Assembly (NCBI RefSeq): GCF_017377795.1 | Contig: NZ_JAFRDR010000010.1 | Location: 124,001 to 188,000, forward strand | Direction: 5' to 3' | From: Williamsia soli | GTDB lineage: Bacteria > Actinomycetota > Actinomycetes > Mycobacteriales > Mycobacteriaceae | DNA length: 64,000 nt | Part shown: piece by piece, positions 8,831 to 17,166 of the stretch | How the letters are laid out: each line of letters starts with the position of its first letter | Position numbering within the stretch: the stretch's first letter is position 1 | The notes under the pieces: generated by a model | Databases searched by the model: none | What the model saw: the letters and a program-made list of their open reading frames with translations, nothing else | Told to the model about the DNA's origin: nothing | Made by a program: the position numbers and the translations under genes

Positions 8831-10324
8831 CTACCCGGCGGCGTCCGAGGCCATCGCCTCTGTCGACTTCTGTGGCGTGTCCGGTCTGGCGGCTGCGCCC
8901 GACTTCGGTAGGAGCAGTGAGACACCGAATCCGGCAATCAGCATTCCCAGCGTGAGGACGTAGGTGTCGGCGACCGCGCCGGCCAGTCCGGGCGCGGCCA
9001 CCAACCGTTCCACAGCCGGGAGTCCGAGTGCAGCGGCCATGCCGCCGTCGTCGAGCACGGGTACCCGGCTGTTGAAGTAGGCAGTCAACAGGGTCGCGCT
9101 CGCGGCTGCGCCGATCGCTGCGGCGAACTGATTGCCGGTGGTGAGGATGGTGGTGCCCGACGCGAGGTCGGGGCCGGTGATTCCGCGCAGGGCCGCGGTC
9201 ATGACCGGCATGAACGTCGAACCGATGCCGACACCCATGAGGATGCCGATACCCGCAATCGCGACGTATGACGTATCGGCAGCGAGCACCGACGTCATCA
9301 GCGACATGGCAACCACAGTGGCGCCGATGCCGAACCAGACTATTTTTCGTGGGTCGATCCGGTCGACCAATCGCGTGGCGATCTGCACCACGACGCCTGT
9401 GGTCAGGGCTTGACCGATCATCAGCAGACCTGCGGCGGTGGCACTGTCACCCCGGACCGCCTGCACGTAGATCGGCAGGATCATCATCGAGCCGAAGTAC
9501 GCCCCACCGACGAGGAGCATGCTCGTCGCACCGACGGCCAGCGAACGTCGCTGGAGCAGGCGAAGATCGAGCAGAGGTCGTGCCGACCTGGTGGTGCGGA
9601 GGGCGAACAGTGCGAGTAGTCCGACACCGAGCGCCCCCGGCACCAGCACCTGCGGGGTCAGTGGGTCGCCGTGGTCGCCGGCCCGGGAGAGACCGAAGAC
9701 GAGCAGTGCGGCTCCCGGGGCGAGCAGCAGGAGCCCCACCCAATCGAGGGGCCTGCGCTCATTGCCAGATGTTCGGGGAAACAGTTTGATCGCCAACACT
9801 ATTGCGACGATTCCGAGTGGCACGTTGATGAGGAACAGCGAGCGCCACCCGACACTGTCGATCAGTAGACCGCCGAGGGTCGGCCCGAGTACCGGACCGA
9901 TCATCAGGGGCAGACCGAGCCATCCCATCATCTTTCCGCGATGGCGTTCATCGACGAGCTGCAGGGCGATGGTCATTCCCACGGGTTGCAAGAACCCGCC
10001 GCCCAGGCCCTGGATCGCGCGAAATGCAATGAGACTTTCCACATTCCACGCGAGGCCGGCGAGGGTGGAGCCCACGACGAAGAAGGTCAGAGCGGTGATG
10101 TAGACGCGGCCTGCGCCGAAGCGGGCGATGGCCCAGGCTGCGGTCGGCATGACGGCGACCAGGGCGAGCGCATAGGCAGTGGTCACCCACTGCATGGTCG
10201 ACAGGTTGGTGTCGAAGGATTCGGTGAGCCGGGGGATCGCCACCACGGTGACCGTGATGTCGAGCATGACCATGAGAGTGCCGAGAGCGAGTATTGCAGC
10301 GACCTGCTTGGCGAGTCGGTTCAT
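8831..10324 (-). CDS. MFS drug:proton antiporter, DHA2 (14-helix) family
   Basis: A 497-residue EmrB/QacA-type efflux pump. Hydrophobic segments are consistent with 14 helices. Helix 1 carries LMVMLDITVTVVAIP (the D1 Asp motif), and family motifs GAGRVYITAL (motif A-like) and VLGPTLGGLL (motif C, antiporter signature) are present. The ATG at 10324 lies 2 nt after the FMN reductase stop, so the two are an operon. A longer frame from 10381 would overlap the reductase and is less likely. Its position under a SoxR-type promoter suggests export of redox-active compounds. Confidence 0.9.
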   Translation of the reverse strand: MNRLAKQVAAILALGTLMVMLDITVTVVAIPRLTESFDTNLSTMQWVTTAYALALVAVMPTAAWAIARFGAGRVYITALTFFVVGSTLAGLAWNVESLIAFRAIQGLGGGFLQPVGMTIALQLVDERHRGKMMGWLGLPLMIGPVLGPTLGGLLIDSVGWRSLFLINVPLGIVAIVLAIKLFPRTSGNERRPLDWVGLLLLAPGAALLVFGLSRAGDHGDPLTPQVLVPGALGVGLLALFALRTTRSARPLLDLRLLQRRSLAVGATSMLLVGGAYFGSMMILPIYVQAVRGDSATAAGLLMIGQALTTGVVVQIATRLVDRIDPRKIVWFGIGATVVAMSLMTSVLAADTSYVAIAGIGILMGVGIGSTFMPVMTAALRGITGPDLASGTTILTTGNQFAAAIGAAASATLLTAYFNSRVPVLDDGGMAAALGLPAVERLVAAPGLAGAVADTYVLTLGMLIAGFGVSLLLPKSGAAARPDTPQKSTEAMASDAAG

Positions 10325-10326
10325 CC

Positions 10327-10860
10327 TCACGCCACCCCACGCGTGACGACGGGGCGCTGGGGCTTCAACAACTCTGCCCACCAGATCAATTCATCCATGG
10401 CCTGTCGCGCCGAGTCGCCGGCGGTGTCGTCGAGGGTGAGTGTCCCGTCGTCGAGGTGCTCCCATGGCATGTGGATCACCACACCGTTGCGGGTCCCCAC
10501 CATGTAGACCTCCGCGACCACCGTGCGGAGATGTTCGACCGCTCGTAGACCACCGGACATGCCGCCGTAGGACACGAAGGTGACCGGCTTGTGCTTCCAC
10601 TCGGTGCGATGGGCGTCGATCAGAACTTTGAGTTCACCGGGGTAGGAGTGGTTGTACTCCGGGGTGACGACCACGAATCCATCAGCGTGATCGAGCAGTC
10701 GGGTGGTGGCCGCTCCGGTGGGTTCGGCGAGGTCGATGACGTCGAACTCCGCGCCCTCTGGAGGTAACTGGTCGAGGAACCACCGCGCGACGCTCGGCCC
10801 GATCCTGCCGGCGCGCACACTCGCGATGATCAGAACGAAGTTCAGATGTGTCGGTGTCAT
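10327..10860 (-). CDS. NADPH-dependent FMN reductase-like flavodoxin-fold protein
   Basis: A 177-residue flavodoxin-fold reductase. It shows the early SVRAGRIGPSVARW phosphate loop for FMN and the VVVTPEYNHSYPGELKVLID and FVSYGGMSGGLRAVEHLR motifs of the NADPH:FMN reductase / chromate-quinone reductase family. It probably reduces quinones or other redox-cycling compounds. It is the first gene of a two-gene operon with the MFS pump. The ATG at 10860 sits 14 nt from the start of the AATACT -10 box of a SoxR-type promoter, which suggests a leaderless message. Confidence 0.88.
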   Translation of the reverse strand: MTPTHLNFVLIIASVRAGRIGPSVARWFLDQLPPEGAEFDVIDLAEPTGAATTRLLDHADGFVVVTPEYNHSYPGELKVLIDAHRTEWKHKPVTFVSYGGMSGGLRAVEHLRTVVAEVYMVGTRNGVVIHMPWEHLDDGTLTLDDTAGDSARQAMDELIWWAELLKPQRPVVTRGVA

Positions 10861-10868
10861 GGTTCCTG

Positions 10869-10906
10869 AGTATTCAAGTTGAAGTGAACTTGAAGTCAAG
10901 TACCCT
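10869..10906. promoter_or_regulatory. SoxR-type operator with overlapping divergent promoters
   Basis: TCAAGTT (10874-10880) and AACTTGA (10887-10893) form an inverted repeat. On the minus strand it lies inside a 19-bp spacer between -35 TTGACT (10899-10894) and -10 AATACT (10874-10869). That over-long spacer is the hallmark of MerR/SoxR-activated promoters. On the plus strand TTGAAG (10879-10884), a 16-nt spacer and TACCCT (10901-10906) can drive soxR itself. A second dyad, ACTTGA-AG-TCAAGT, spans 10888-10901. Confidence 0.8.
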
Positions 10907-10912
10907 GTGCGC

Positions 10913-11389
10913 ATGGCGTTGAAGAAGTTGGAGATGACAGTGGGGGAATTGGCGATCCGGGCCGGGGTGGCGCCGTCCGCAGTGCGGTACTACGAAGACC
11001 GTGGCCTGATCTTCAGTCGGCGCACCACCGGGAACCAGCGGCGATATCACCGGGCGATGCTCCGGCGCGTGGCTTTCATCAGGGCATCCCAGGCTGCGGG
11101 AATCCCGTTGGCCACCATCGGGTCGGTGCTGGAGGCACTCGGCGAGCACGAGTCACCAACCAAGTCGATGTGGCACAAGGCATCGCAGCGTTGGGTCGAC
11201 GACCTCGACGAACGGATCGCACTGTTGCAGCGGATGCGCGACCTCATGGACTCCTGCGTCGGTTGTGGCTGCCTGTCGATGAAGGCGTGCCATCTGTTGA
11301 ACCCCGAAGACGCCTACGCACAACAGGGGCTGGGCTCGAACCGGCTGCTCACCGAGACATGTGAACGTAAGCTCGAGCAGGCGGATTAG
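10913..11389 (+). CDS. soxR: SoxR, redox-sensing [2Fe-2S] MerR-family regulator
   Basis: A 158-residue regulator. The MerR winged-helix is at the N-terminus (TVGELAIRAGVAPSAVRYYEDRGLI, then GNQRRYHR), followed by a dimerisation helix. The iron-sulphur motif C-x2-C-x-C-x5-C is at residues 115-126 (CVGCGCLSMKAC), as in SoxR. Oxidation of the cluster by redox-cycling compounds or nitric oxide activates target promoters. An ATG at 10913, 12 nt from the start of the TACCCT box, implies a leaderless mRNA; GTG 10907 is an alternative. The divergent FMN reductase-MFS operon is the obvious target. Confidence 0.93.
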   Translation: MALKKLEMTVGELAIRAGVAPSAVRYYEDRGLIFSRRTTGNQRRYHRAMLRRVAFIRASQAAGIPLATIGSVLEALGEHESPTKSMWHKASQRWVDDLDERIALLQRMRDLMDSCVGCGCLSMKACHLLNPEDAYAQQGLGSNRLLTETCERKLEQAD

Positions 11390-11417
11390 CGCCCGATCAC
11401 CTGCTGTGCAACAGATC

Positions 11418-11873
11418 TCAGCCGGCGGCGTCGGCACCGGCCTCGAGGTCGGCGATGATCAGCTTGTCCATGGTCATCATGGCATCCAGAGCGCCCTTGG
11501 CCCGAGCGGGATCGGGGTCGGACATCAGCTCGTAGAGCCGGGTGGGGACGATCTGCCAGCTCAGTCCGAAGCGGTCTTTGAGCCAGCCGCACCGGGACTC
11601 TTCGCCGCCCGCAGTGAGGGTGTTCCAGTAGTAGTCGACCTCATCCTGGGACGAGCAGGTGACGGTGAACGAGACCGCCTCGGTGAACGTGAACTCCGGT
11701 CCAGCGTTGATGCCGATGAACTTCTGGCCGGACACCGTGAACTCTGCCGAGAACACGTTGCCGTCGTTGCGGGTGACGTTGTCGATCGATGAATCGGGAA
11801 ACGTCTCGGTGTACAGCTTCATCGCGTCTTCGATGTTCTGGTTGAACCAGAGTGACGGGATGATCTCGGTCAT
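11418..11873 (-). CDS. PhnB-like VOC-superfamily protein
   Basis: A 151-residue protein of the vicinal-oxygen-chelate fold, in the PhnB / '3-demethylubiquinone-9 3-methyltransferase-like' subgroup. The signatures are IIPSLWFNQNIEDAMKLYTETFPDS at the start and the DEVDYYWNTLTAGGEESRCGWLKDRFGLSWQIVP block. Such proteins are usually annotated without a proven reaction, and glyoxalase metal ligands are not all conserved. It converges with soxR. Function unknown. Confidence 0.85.
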   Translation of the reverse strand: MTEIIPSLWFNQNIEDAMKLYTETFPDSSIDNVTRNDGNVFSAEFTVSGQKFIGINAGPEFTFTEAVSFTVTCSSQDEVDYYWNTLTAGGEESRCGWLKDRFGLSWQIVPTRLYELMSDPDPARAKGALDAMMTMDKLIIADLEAGADAAG

Positions 11874-12045
11874 GGCGGGCTCCTCAGCTCGAATCGGGTC
11901 GGTGCAGCGTTGCTGGTAGGTAGACCGTGCCCGCCTTGGAAACTCATCGCAGTGACCAAATCGCCGCTTTTGTTGCGATGTGCGACACCGTGTTGCGCAT
12001 TACGCTGTTGGTAGTGCGTCGACCTACGGATCGGAGGGCAATCTC

Positions 12046-13053
12046 ATGATGAGTGCACAATCGAATCCAGGATGGAACCCAGGAACGTCCTGGCCAACCG
12101 TCAAGCACGTCTCGGTGGACGAATACCAGCAGGTCATCGGCATGATCGCGCAGAATGTCCACGCCGACTCCCTGGCCGATCCGCAGGCCTTCGCCAGGCA
12201 GTCGCGACTCGCGGCGGCGCTGCTGCCGGCCGCCGTTCGTGAACTGCTGCTCGACTTCCTGGTCGATGGCGACGGTGGTCTGTTGCTCAGCGGACTCGAG
12301 GTCGGCGACATCTCATCGACGCCGGACTCCCCGGTCGACGCCCTCACCCGCCGGACCGAGATGGCCAAGCAGTCGGCGGTGTTGCTCTCGAGCATCGTGC
12401 ACCTGGTCGGCTACCGGCCGGAGTGTCGTGGAGAACTCGTCCAAACCCTGATCCCGATCCGTAGCCACCTGCGTCGGCAGACCTCCACCGGAAGCGCGGT
12501 GGACCTCGAAAGTCACACGGAGCAGTGTCACAACATGGCGTCGCGGCCGGACTTCATCGCGCTCGGGTGTCTACGAGGCGACCCGCACGCCGCGACCTAC
12601 CTGCTCTCCGCCCGCGAACTCCAACGACAGTTGCCCGCCGAGACGGCCCGGTTGTTACGCGATCCGGTCTTCTACACGCGCGTCGACGGCTCCTTCGTCG
12701 ACGGCGGTGTGCCCGACGAGGTGCGCGGACCCATCCCGGTGCTCAGCGGTTCATGGAATGATCCGGTCATCACGTACGACGAAGACCTCATGTCGACCGA
12801 CAGTCCCCAGCACGCAGCCGCGCTGGCCGCAGTCAAAGGCGTGTGGGCGACGCATCGCAGTGAGGTCGTGCTCGGCCCCGGGGACCTGTTCATCATCGAC
12901 AACAGCCGAGCCATCCACGGCCGCAGTTCTTTTGCCGCGAGATGGGATGGCACCGACCGCTGGCTGTGTCGGCTGCAGGGCCTGTGCAACCTCGCGGTCT
13001 CGCGCTTCGCGCGGCTCGAGGGATCTCCGATCATCGAGAGTGAGGGCTGCTGA
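12046..13053 (+). CDS. Fe(II)/2-oxoglutarate-dependent oxygenase, clavaminate synthase / amino-acid hydroxylase-like
   Basis: A 335-residue oxygenase. The iron facial triad is H-x-E in LESHTEQCHNM (~residue 158) with the distal His in SRAIHGRSSF and a following Arg for 2-oxoglutarate (WLCRL). The use of Glu rather than Asp in the HxE motif fits the clavaminate synthase / asparagine-arginine hydroxylase group. Those enzymes hydroxylate free or carrier-bound amino acids. The ATG (12046, with a second at 12049) has GGAGGG upstream. No NRPS or other biosynthetic gene is adjacent. Substrate unknown. Confidence 0.8.
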   Translation: MMSAQSNPGWNPGTSWPTVKHVSVDEYQQVIGMIAQNVHADSLADPQAFARQSRLAAALLPAAVRELLLDFLVDGDGGLLLSGLEVGDISSTPDSPVDALTRRTEMAKQSAVLLSSIVHLVGYRPECRGELVQTLIPIRSHLRRQTSTGSAVDLESHTEQCHNMASRPDFIALGCLRGDPHAATYLLSARELQRQLPAETARLLRDPVFYTRVDGSFVDGGVPDEVRGPIPVLSGSWNDPVITYDEDLMSTDSPQHAAALAAVKGVWATHRSEVVLGPGDLFIIDNSRAIHGRSSFAARWDGTDRWLCRLQGLCNLAVSRFARLEGSPIIESEGC

Positions 13054-13087
13054 CCGGGCCCTCTCCAGTGCGGATTCCCCACACGGT

Positions 13088-14128
13088 TCAGGCGATGTCC
13101 TCGATCGCCTGGACAGGCGTGTGCAGCGCCGGGATGATGTTCTCCCCATAGGATTCCAGCGTGGCCCGCTTGTCGTTGTGCTGGAGGTACACGGCGAACT
13201 GATCGACCCCGATCTCGCGGAGCACGGCGAGTTTGGCGAGGTGGTCGGCCGGGGTTCCGAGAATGCAGAACCTGTCCACGATCTCGTCCGGCACGTACTC
13301 GGTGTGCGATGTGCCGACCTTGCCGTGGTCGTTGTAGTCGTACCCGGCCCTGCCGACGACGTAGTCGGTGAGCGCGGCGGGGACTTCACCCTCGGTGCCG
13401 TAGCGCTTCACCAGATCGGCGACGTGGTTACCCACCATCCCGCCGAACCAGCGGCACTGGTCGCGGGCCAGCGCCATCGACTCGGGGCTGTTGTCCGTGG
13501 TCACGTACGCGGGTGCGGCAACGCAGAACTTGATCGCCATCGGATCGCGGCCGGCCGCCTCGGCCGCGGCCCGGACCCGGCCGATGGTCCAGGCCGCGAT
13601 GTCGGGGTCGCCCAGTTGCAGGATGTACCCATCGGCGACCCGGCCGGTCAGTTCGAGGGCCTTGGGTCCGTACGCGGCCACCCAGAGTTCGAGTTCAGAA
13701 CCGTGGCTCCAGGGGAAGCGGAGCCGGCGACCGCCGTAGTCCGCGGAACGTGAATTGGCCAGTTCCCGAATGACGTGAATGGCCTCGCGCAAGGTCGCGA
13801 GGGTCGCCGGTTTGCCGTTGAGGGTCCGCACGGCGGAGTCGCCGCGCCCGATACCGCAGATGCTGCGGTTTCCGTACAGATCGTTCAGGGTCGCGAAAGT
13901 GCTTGCGATGACGGTCCAGTCGCGATTGGCCGGGTTGGTGACCATGGGCCCGACCGTGACCTTCCTGGTTGCTCCGAGGATGGCGGAGTGGATCACGAAC
14001 GGTTCCTGCCAGAGCAGGTGTGAGTCGAAGGTCCACACGTGAGAGAACCCGAGGGCCTCGGCACGGACGGCGAGGTCGACAAGCCGGAGGGCAGGTGGAT
14101 CGCATTGCAGTACAACTCCGATGTCCAT
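13088..14128 (-). CDS. LLM-class flavin/F420-dependent oxidoreductase of the pyrimidine-type operon
   Basis: A 346-residue luciferase-like TIM-barrel enzyme. It shows LAVRAEALGFSHVWTFDSHL near the start, GPMVTNPANRDWTVIASTFATLNDLY, SICGIGRGDSA and LWVAAYGPKALELTGRVADGY, all typical of F420 or FMN-dependent LLM proteins. It is the last gene of a four-gene leftward operon with dihydropyrimidinase and beta-ureidopropionase. It may act on the pyrimidine or hydantoin ring, in place of a dihydropyrimidine dehydrogenase or as a RutA-like oxygenase; this is inferred from context only. Confidence 0.85.
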   Translation of the reverse strand: MDIGVVLQCDPPALRLVDLAVRAEALGFSHVWTFDSHLLWQEPFVIHSAILGATRKVTVGPMVTNPANRDWTVIASTFATLNDLYGNRSICGIGRGDSAVRTLNGKPATLATLREAIHVIRELANSRSADYGGRRLRFPWSHGSELELWVAAYGPKALELTGRVADGYILQLGDPDIAAWTIGRVRAAAEAAGRDPMAIKFCVAAPAYVTTDNSPESMALARDQCRWFGGMVGNHVADLVKRYGTEGEVPAALTDYVVGRAGYDYNDHGKVGTSHTEYVPDEIVDRFCILGTPADHLAKLAVLREIGVDQFAVYLQHNDKRATLESYGENIIPALHTPVQAIEDIA

Positions 14129-14168
14129 TGTTCTCCCGGTGCAGGTCTGTGTTTCGCGTGCGGTCTCG

Positions 14169-15590
14169 TCAGATCAGGTTCTGGGACAGGCCGCGTTTGA
14201 TGAAGCTGCCGTGTCCTTTGGTTCCCAGGTATTCACCTTGATCGATGATCACCGAGCCCTTCGAGAGGACGGTGTCGATCTGTCCGTCGATCTCGTAACC
14301 CTCGTAGGCCGAGTAGTCCACGTTCATGTGGTGAGCCTTCTCGAGTCCGATACTGGTGTGTCCGTGGGGGTCGTAGATCACGATGTCGGCATCGGCGCCG
14401 GGGGAGATGATGCCCTTGCGGGGGTACATCCCGAACATTTTCGCCGGTGTCGTCGCGCAGACGTCGACCCAGCGTTCGAGTGAGATCCGGCCGTCCTTGA
14501 CGCCTTGGAACATCAAGTCCATGCGGTGTTCCACCGATCCGATCCCGTTCGGGATGTTGGCGAAATTCCCGATGCCCATGTCTTTTTGGCCTTTCATACA
14601 GAACGGGCAGTGATCGGTGGCGACGGTCGCGACATCGCCGGTTCGGATGTAACGCCACAGCTCGTCCTGATGTCCCTCCTCCCGGGAGCGCAGCGGGGTG
14701 GAACACACCCATTTCGCACCCTCGAAACCTGGTGCGCCCAGCTGCTCTTCGAGTGAGAGGTAGAGGTATTGGGGACATGTTTCGCCGAAGACGTTCTGTC
14801 CTCTACCGCGGGCATCGGCGATCTGGGCCAGGGCCTGTTTGGCCGACACGTGGACGATGTAGAGAGGAGCCCCGGTCAGCTGGGCGAGCATGATCGCCCG
14901 ATGCGTTGCCTCTTCCTCGAGCTGCCAGGCCCGTGATGTTCCGTGGAAGTAGGGGGCGGTGTCGCCGCGCGCGAGCGCCTGCTCGACAAGCACATCGATG
15001 GCGATGCCGTTCTCGGCGTGCATCATCAGCAGTGCCCCGAGGTCGGCGGCCTCCTGCATGGCCCGCAAGATCTGGCCGTCGGTGGAGTAGAAAACGCCCG
15101 GGTAGGCCATGAAGAGCTTGAAGCTCGTGATCCCTTCGTTCACCAGCTCGGCCATGCCCTTGAGGGATTCGGCATCGACACCGCCCATGATCTGATGGAA
15201 GCCGTAGTCGATCGCGCAGTTACCTGCTGCCTTCTCGTACCAGGCTGCGACGGTGTCCTGCACCCGCATTCCGGGGTTCTGGACTGCGAAGTCGACGATG
15301 GTGGTGGTGCCGCCCCAGGCCGCCGCCCGCGTGCCCGTCTCGAAGGTGTCAGAGGCGAAGGTGCCTCCGAACGGCATCTCCATGTGGGTGTGCCCATCCA
15401 CTCCGCCGGGTATCACGTATTTTCCGGTGGCGTCGAGTGCGATGTCGGCGGAGGTGGTCAGGTCGGCGGCCAGTGCTGTCGAACCCGGCTGCAGCACAGC
15501 CACGATGGTGCCGTCGTCGACAAGCACATCGAGGAGTTGGCTACCGGTCGGTGACACGACGATGCCACCGTGGATGAATGTTGTCGGCAC
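14169..15590 (-). CDS. hydA: Dihydropyrimidinase / hydantoinase
   Basis: A 473-residue cyclic amidohydrolase that opens 5,6-dihydrouracil, dihydrothymine or hydantoins to N-carbamoyl acids. The binuclear metal site is visible: GGVDGHTHMEMPFGG (two His), the carboxylated Lys in TSFKLFMAYPG, later His residues in MMHAENG and YIVHVSA, and ATDHCPF for the final Asp. The GTG start at 15590 has GAGGAGT upstream. It lies 25 nt from beta-ureidopropionase, consistent with consecutive pathway steps. Confidence 0.94.
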   Translation of the reverse strand: MPTTFIHGGIVVSPTGSQLLDVLVDDGTIVAVLQPGSTALAADLTTSADIALDATGKYVIPGGVDGHTHMEMPFGGTFASDTFETGTRAAAWGGTTTIVDFAVQNPGMRVQDTVAAWYEKAAGNCAIDYGFHQIMGGVDAESLKGMAELVNEGITSFKLFMAYPGVFYSTDGQILRAMQEAADLGALLMMHAENGIAIDVLVEQALARGDTAPYFHGTSRAWQLEEEATHRAIMLAQLTGAPLYIVHVSAKQALAQIADARGRGQNVFGETCPQYLYLSLEEQLGAPGFEGAKWVCSTPLRSREEGHQDELWRYIRTGDVATVATDHCPFCMKGQKDMGIGNFANIPNGIGSVEHRMDLMFQGVKDGRISLERWVDVCATTPAKMFGMYPRKGIISPGADADIVIYDPHGHTSIGLEKAHHMNVDYSAYEGYEIDGQIDTVLSKGSVIIDQGEYLGTKGHGSFIKRGLSQNLI

Positions 15591-15615
15591 AGCTACTCCT
15601 CTTCGCTTGTCCTGC

Positions 15616-16464
15616 TCAGGGTTCGACCAGGCTCCCGTACGCGTCGGGTCGCCGATCTCGATAGAACGACCACCGGTCGCGGACTGTTCGGATCAGACTC
15701 AGATCGAGGTCGCGCACCACCAGTTCCGGGTCTTGGGCCGAGGCCACATCACCGACGAACTTGCCTTCTGGGTCGACGAAATAGCTTGTGCCGTAGAAAT
15801 CGTCGTCCCCGTACTCGGACTCGATCCCGACGCGGTTGATGGCTGCGATGAAGTACTCGTTGGCCACGGCCGCCGCGGGTTGCTCCAGCTTCCACAGGTA
15901 GCTGGACAATCCGCGGCTGGTGGCCGAGGGATTGAAGACGATCTGTGCGCCGGCCAGCCCCAGTGCGCGCCACCCTTCGGGGAAGTGGCGGTCGTAGCAG
16001 ATGTACACCCCGACCTTGCCGACGGCGGTGTCGAAGACCGGCCAGCCCAGGTTGCCGGGTCTGAAGTAGAACTTCTCCCAGAAGCCCTGCACCTGAGGGA
16101 TGTGATGCTTGCGGTACTTCCCGAGCAGGGTGCCGTCGGCGTCGATGACCGCGGCGGTGTTGTACAAGAACCCGTCCTGTTCACGCTCGTAGACGGGAAC
16201 GATCATCACCATCGCCAATTCCTTTGCGAGGCCGCAGAAGAGGTCGATGGTGGGACCGGGAATCGACTCTGCGAACTCGTAATACTTCGAGTCCTGCACC
16301 TGACAGAAATACGGGGCGTCGAACACTTCCTGGAATCCGATGATCTTCGCACCCTGGGCCGCGGCGTCTCGGGCGTAGGCGATGTGCGCGGCGATCATCG
16401 ACTCCCGATCGCCGGTCCAGTTCGTCTGGACGATGGCGGCCCGAACGGTCTCGTGTGCGCTCAT
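15616..16464 (-). CDS. Beta-ureidopropionase (nitrilase superfamily)
   Basis: A 282-residue carbon-nitrogen hydrolase that converts N-carbamoyl-beta-alanine (or the 2-methyl form) to the beta-amino acid, CO2 and ammonia. The catalytic triad is visible: Glu in IGFQEVF, Lys in YRKHHIP and Cys in VYICYDRHFPEGWR. The latter two segments match beta-ureidopropionases better than generic nitrilases. It lies directly upstream of the dihydropyrimidinase and downstream of a TetR gene in one leftward operon. Confidence 0.93.
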   Translation of the reverse strand: MSAHETVRAAIVQTNWTGDRESMIAAHIAYARDAAAQGAKIIGFQEVFDAPYFCQVQDSKYYEFAESIPGPTIDLFCGLAKELAMVMIVPVYEREQDGFLYNTAAVIDADGTLLGKYRKHHIPQVQGFWEKFYFRPGNLGWPVFDTAVGKVGVYICYDRHFPEGWRALGLAGAQIVFNPSATSRGLSSYLWKLEQPAAAVANEYFIAAINRVGIESEYGDDDFYGTSYFVDPEGKFVGDVASAQDPELVVRDLDLSLIRTVRDRWSFYRDRRPDAYGSLVEP

Positions 16465-16521
16465 CCGTTGATGATGCTCGCGGCAGCGTTTCGGTGCGGT
16501 TGCTTCGGCGAAAACTCGCGA

Positions 16522-17097
16522 TTACCCGGTCAGGATCCGGCGCACGGATTCGTGGACGATCTGTCGCCGATCGGAGAGAACGTCCGCGTCGAGGTCGACG
16601 TTGCCGTCGGAGCCCGGTGTGATGACCCAACTCGAGACAATGCCGAAGATCACGGCGAGGACGTCGGCCGGATCCCACTGCGGCGCAATAGCCCCGGATG
16701 ACTGTGCACGGCCGATCCCGTCGAGTCGGGCATCCCAGAGTGGATTGTCGTCGGCCTGCCGCCGGATGCGGGAGGCCTGACCCTGTAGCTGGCCCCACAG
16801 CATGAGTCGCTGCACGTGCGGTGTGTTGCGGAGGTCGTCGAAGATCGCCACCGCGTAGGTGGGCAGGTCGTCCGGATCGAAGGGGACAGCATCGAGGAAA
16901 CGCCCGAAATCGTCGTCGAGTATCGCGTGGAACAGCGATTCCTTGTCGCCGTAGTACGCGTAGAGGCGCTCCTTGCTGGCCTTTGCCGTGGTCGCAATGC
17001 GATCGATCCGCGCCCCGGCCAGGCCGTGTTCGGCGAACTCGGCTCGTGCCGCATCGATGATTCGCTGCTTCGTTGCGGACACATCTCTCGTGCTCAT
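16522..17097 (-). CDS. TetR-family regulator of the pyrimidine-type operon and divergent MFS pump
   Basis: A 191-residue TetR protein with an N-terminal HTH (KQRIIDAARAEFAEHGLAGARIDRIATTAKASKERLYAYYGDKESLF) and a C-terminal helical ligand domain. This layout resembles RutR-like regulators of pyrimidine use, but the assignment is by context. The ATG at 17097 is chosen over 17115 because a perfect operator palindrome (17113-17132) would otherwise lie inside the gene. It heads the leftward operon of ureidopropionase, dihydropyrimidinase and LLM enzyme. Confidence 0.88.
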   Translation of the reverse strand: MSTRDVSATKQRIIDAARAEFAEHGLAGARIDRIATTAKASKERLYAYYGDKESLFHAILDDDFGRFLDAVPFDPDDLPTYAVAIFDDLRNTPHVQRLMLWGQLQGQASRIRRQADDNPLWDARLDGIGRAQSSGAIAPQWDPADVLAVIFGIVSSWVITPGSDGNVDLDADVLSDRRQIVHESVRRILTG

Positions 17098-17112
17098 GGC
17101 ACTCAGCCTAAC

Positions 17113-17135
17113 CAAACGAACTAGTTCGTTTGACT
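17113..17135. promoter_or_regulatory. Perfect 20-bp palindrome, TetR operator overlapping the MFS -35 box
   Basis: CAAACGAACTAGTTCGTTTG at 17113-17132 is an uninterrupted perfect dyad. Its right end merges with TTGACT (17130-17135), the -35 of the MFS gene; TAGCTT (17153-17158) follows after 17 nt. A bound TetR dimer would block this promoter and its own. Confidence 0.8.
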
Positions 17136-17166
17136 ATTGGGGTCGCCTGGCATAGCTTTTCTCCTC

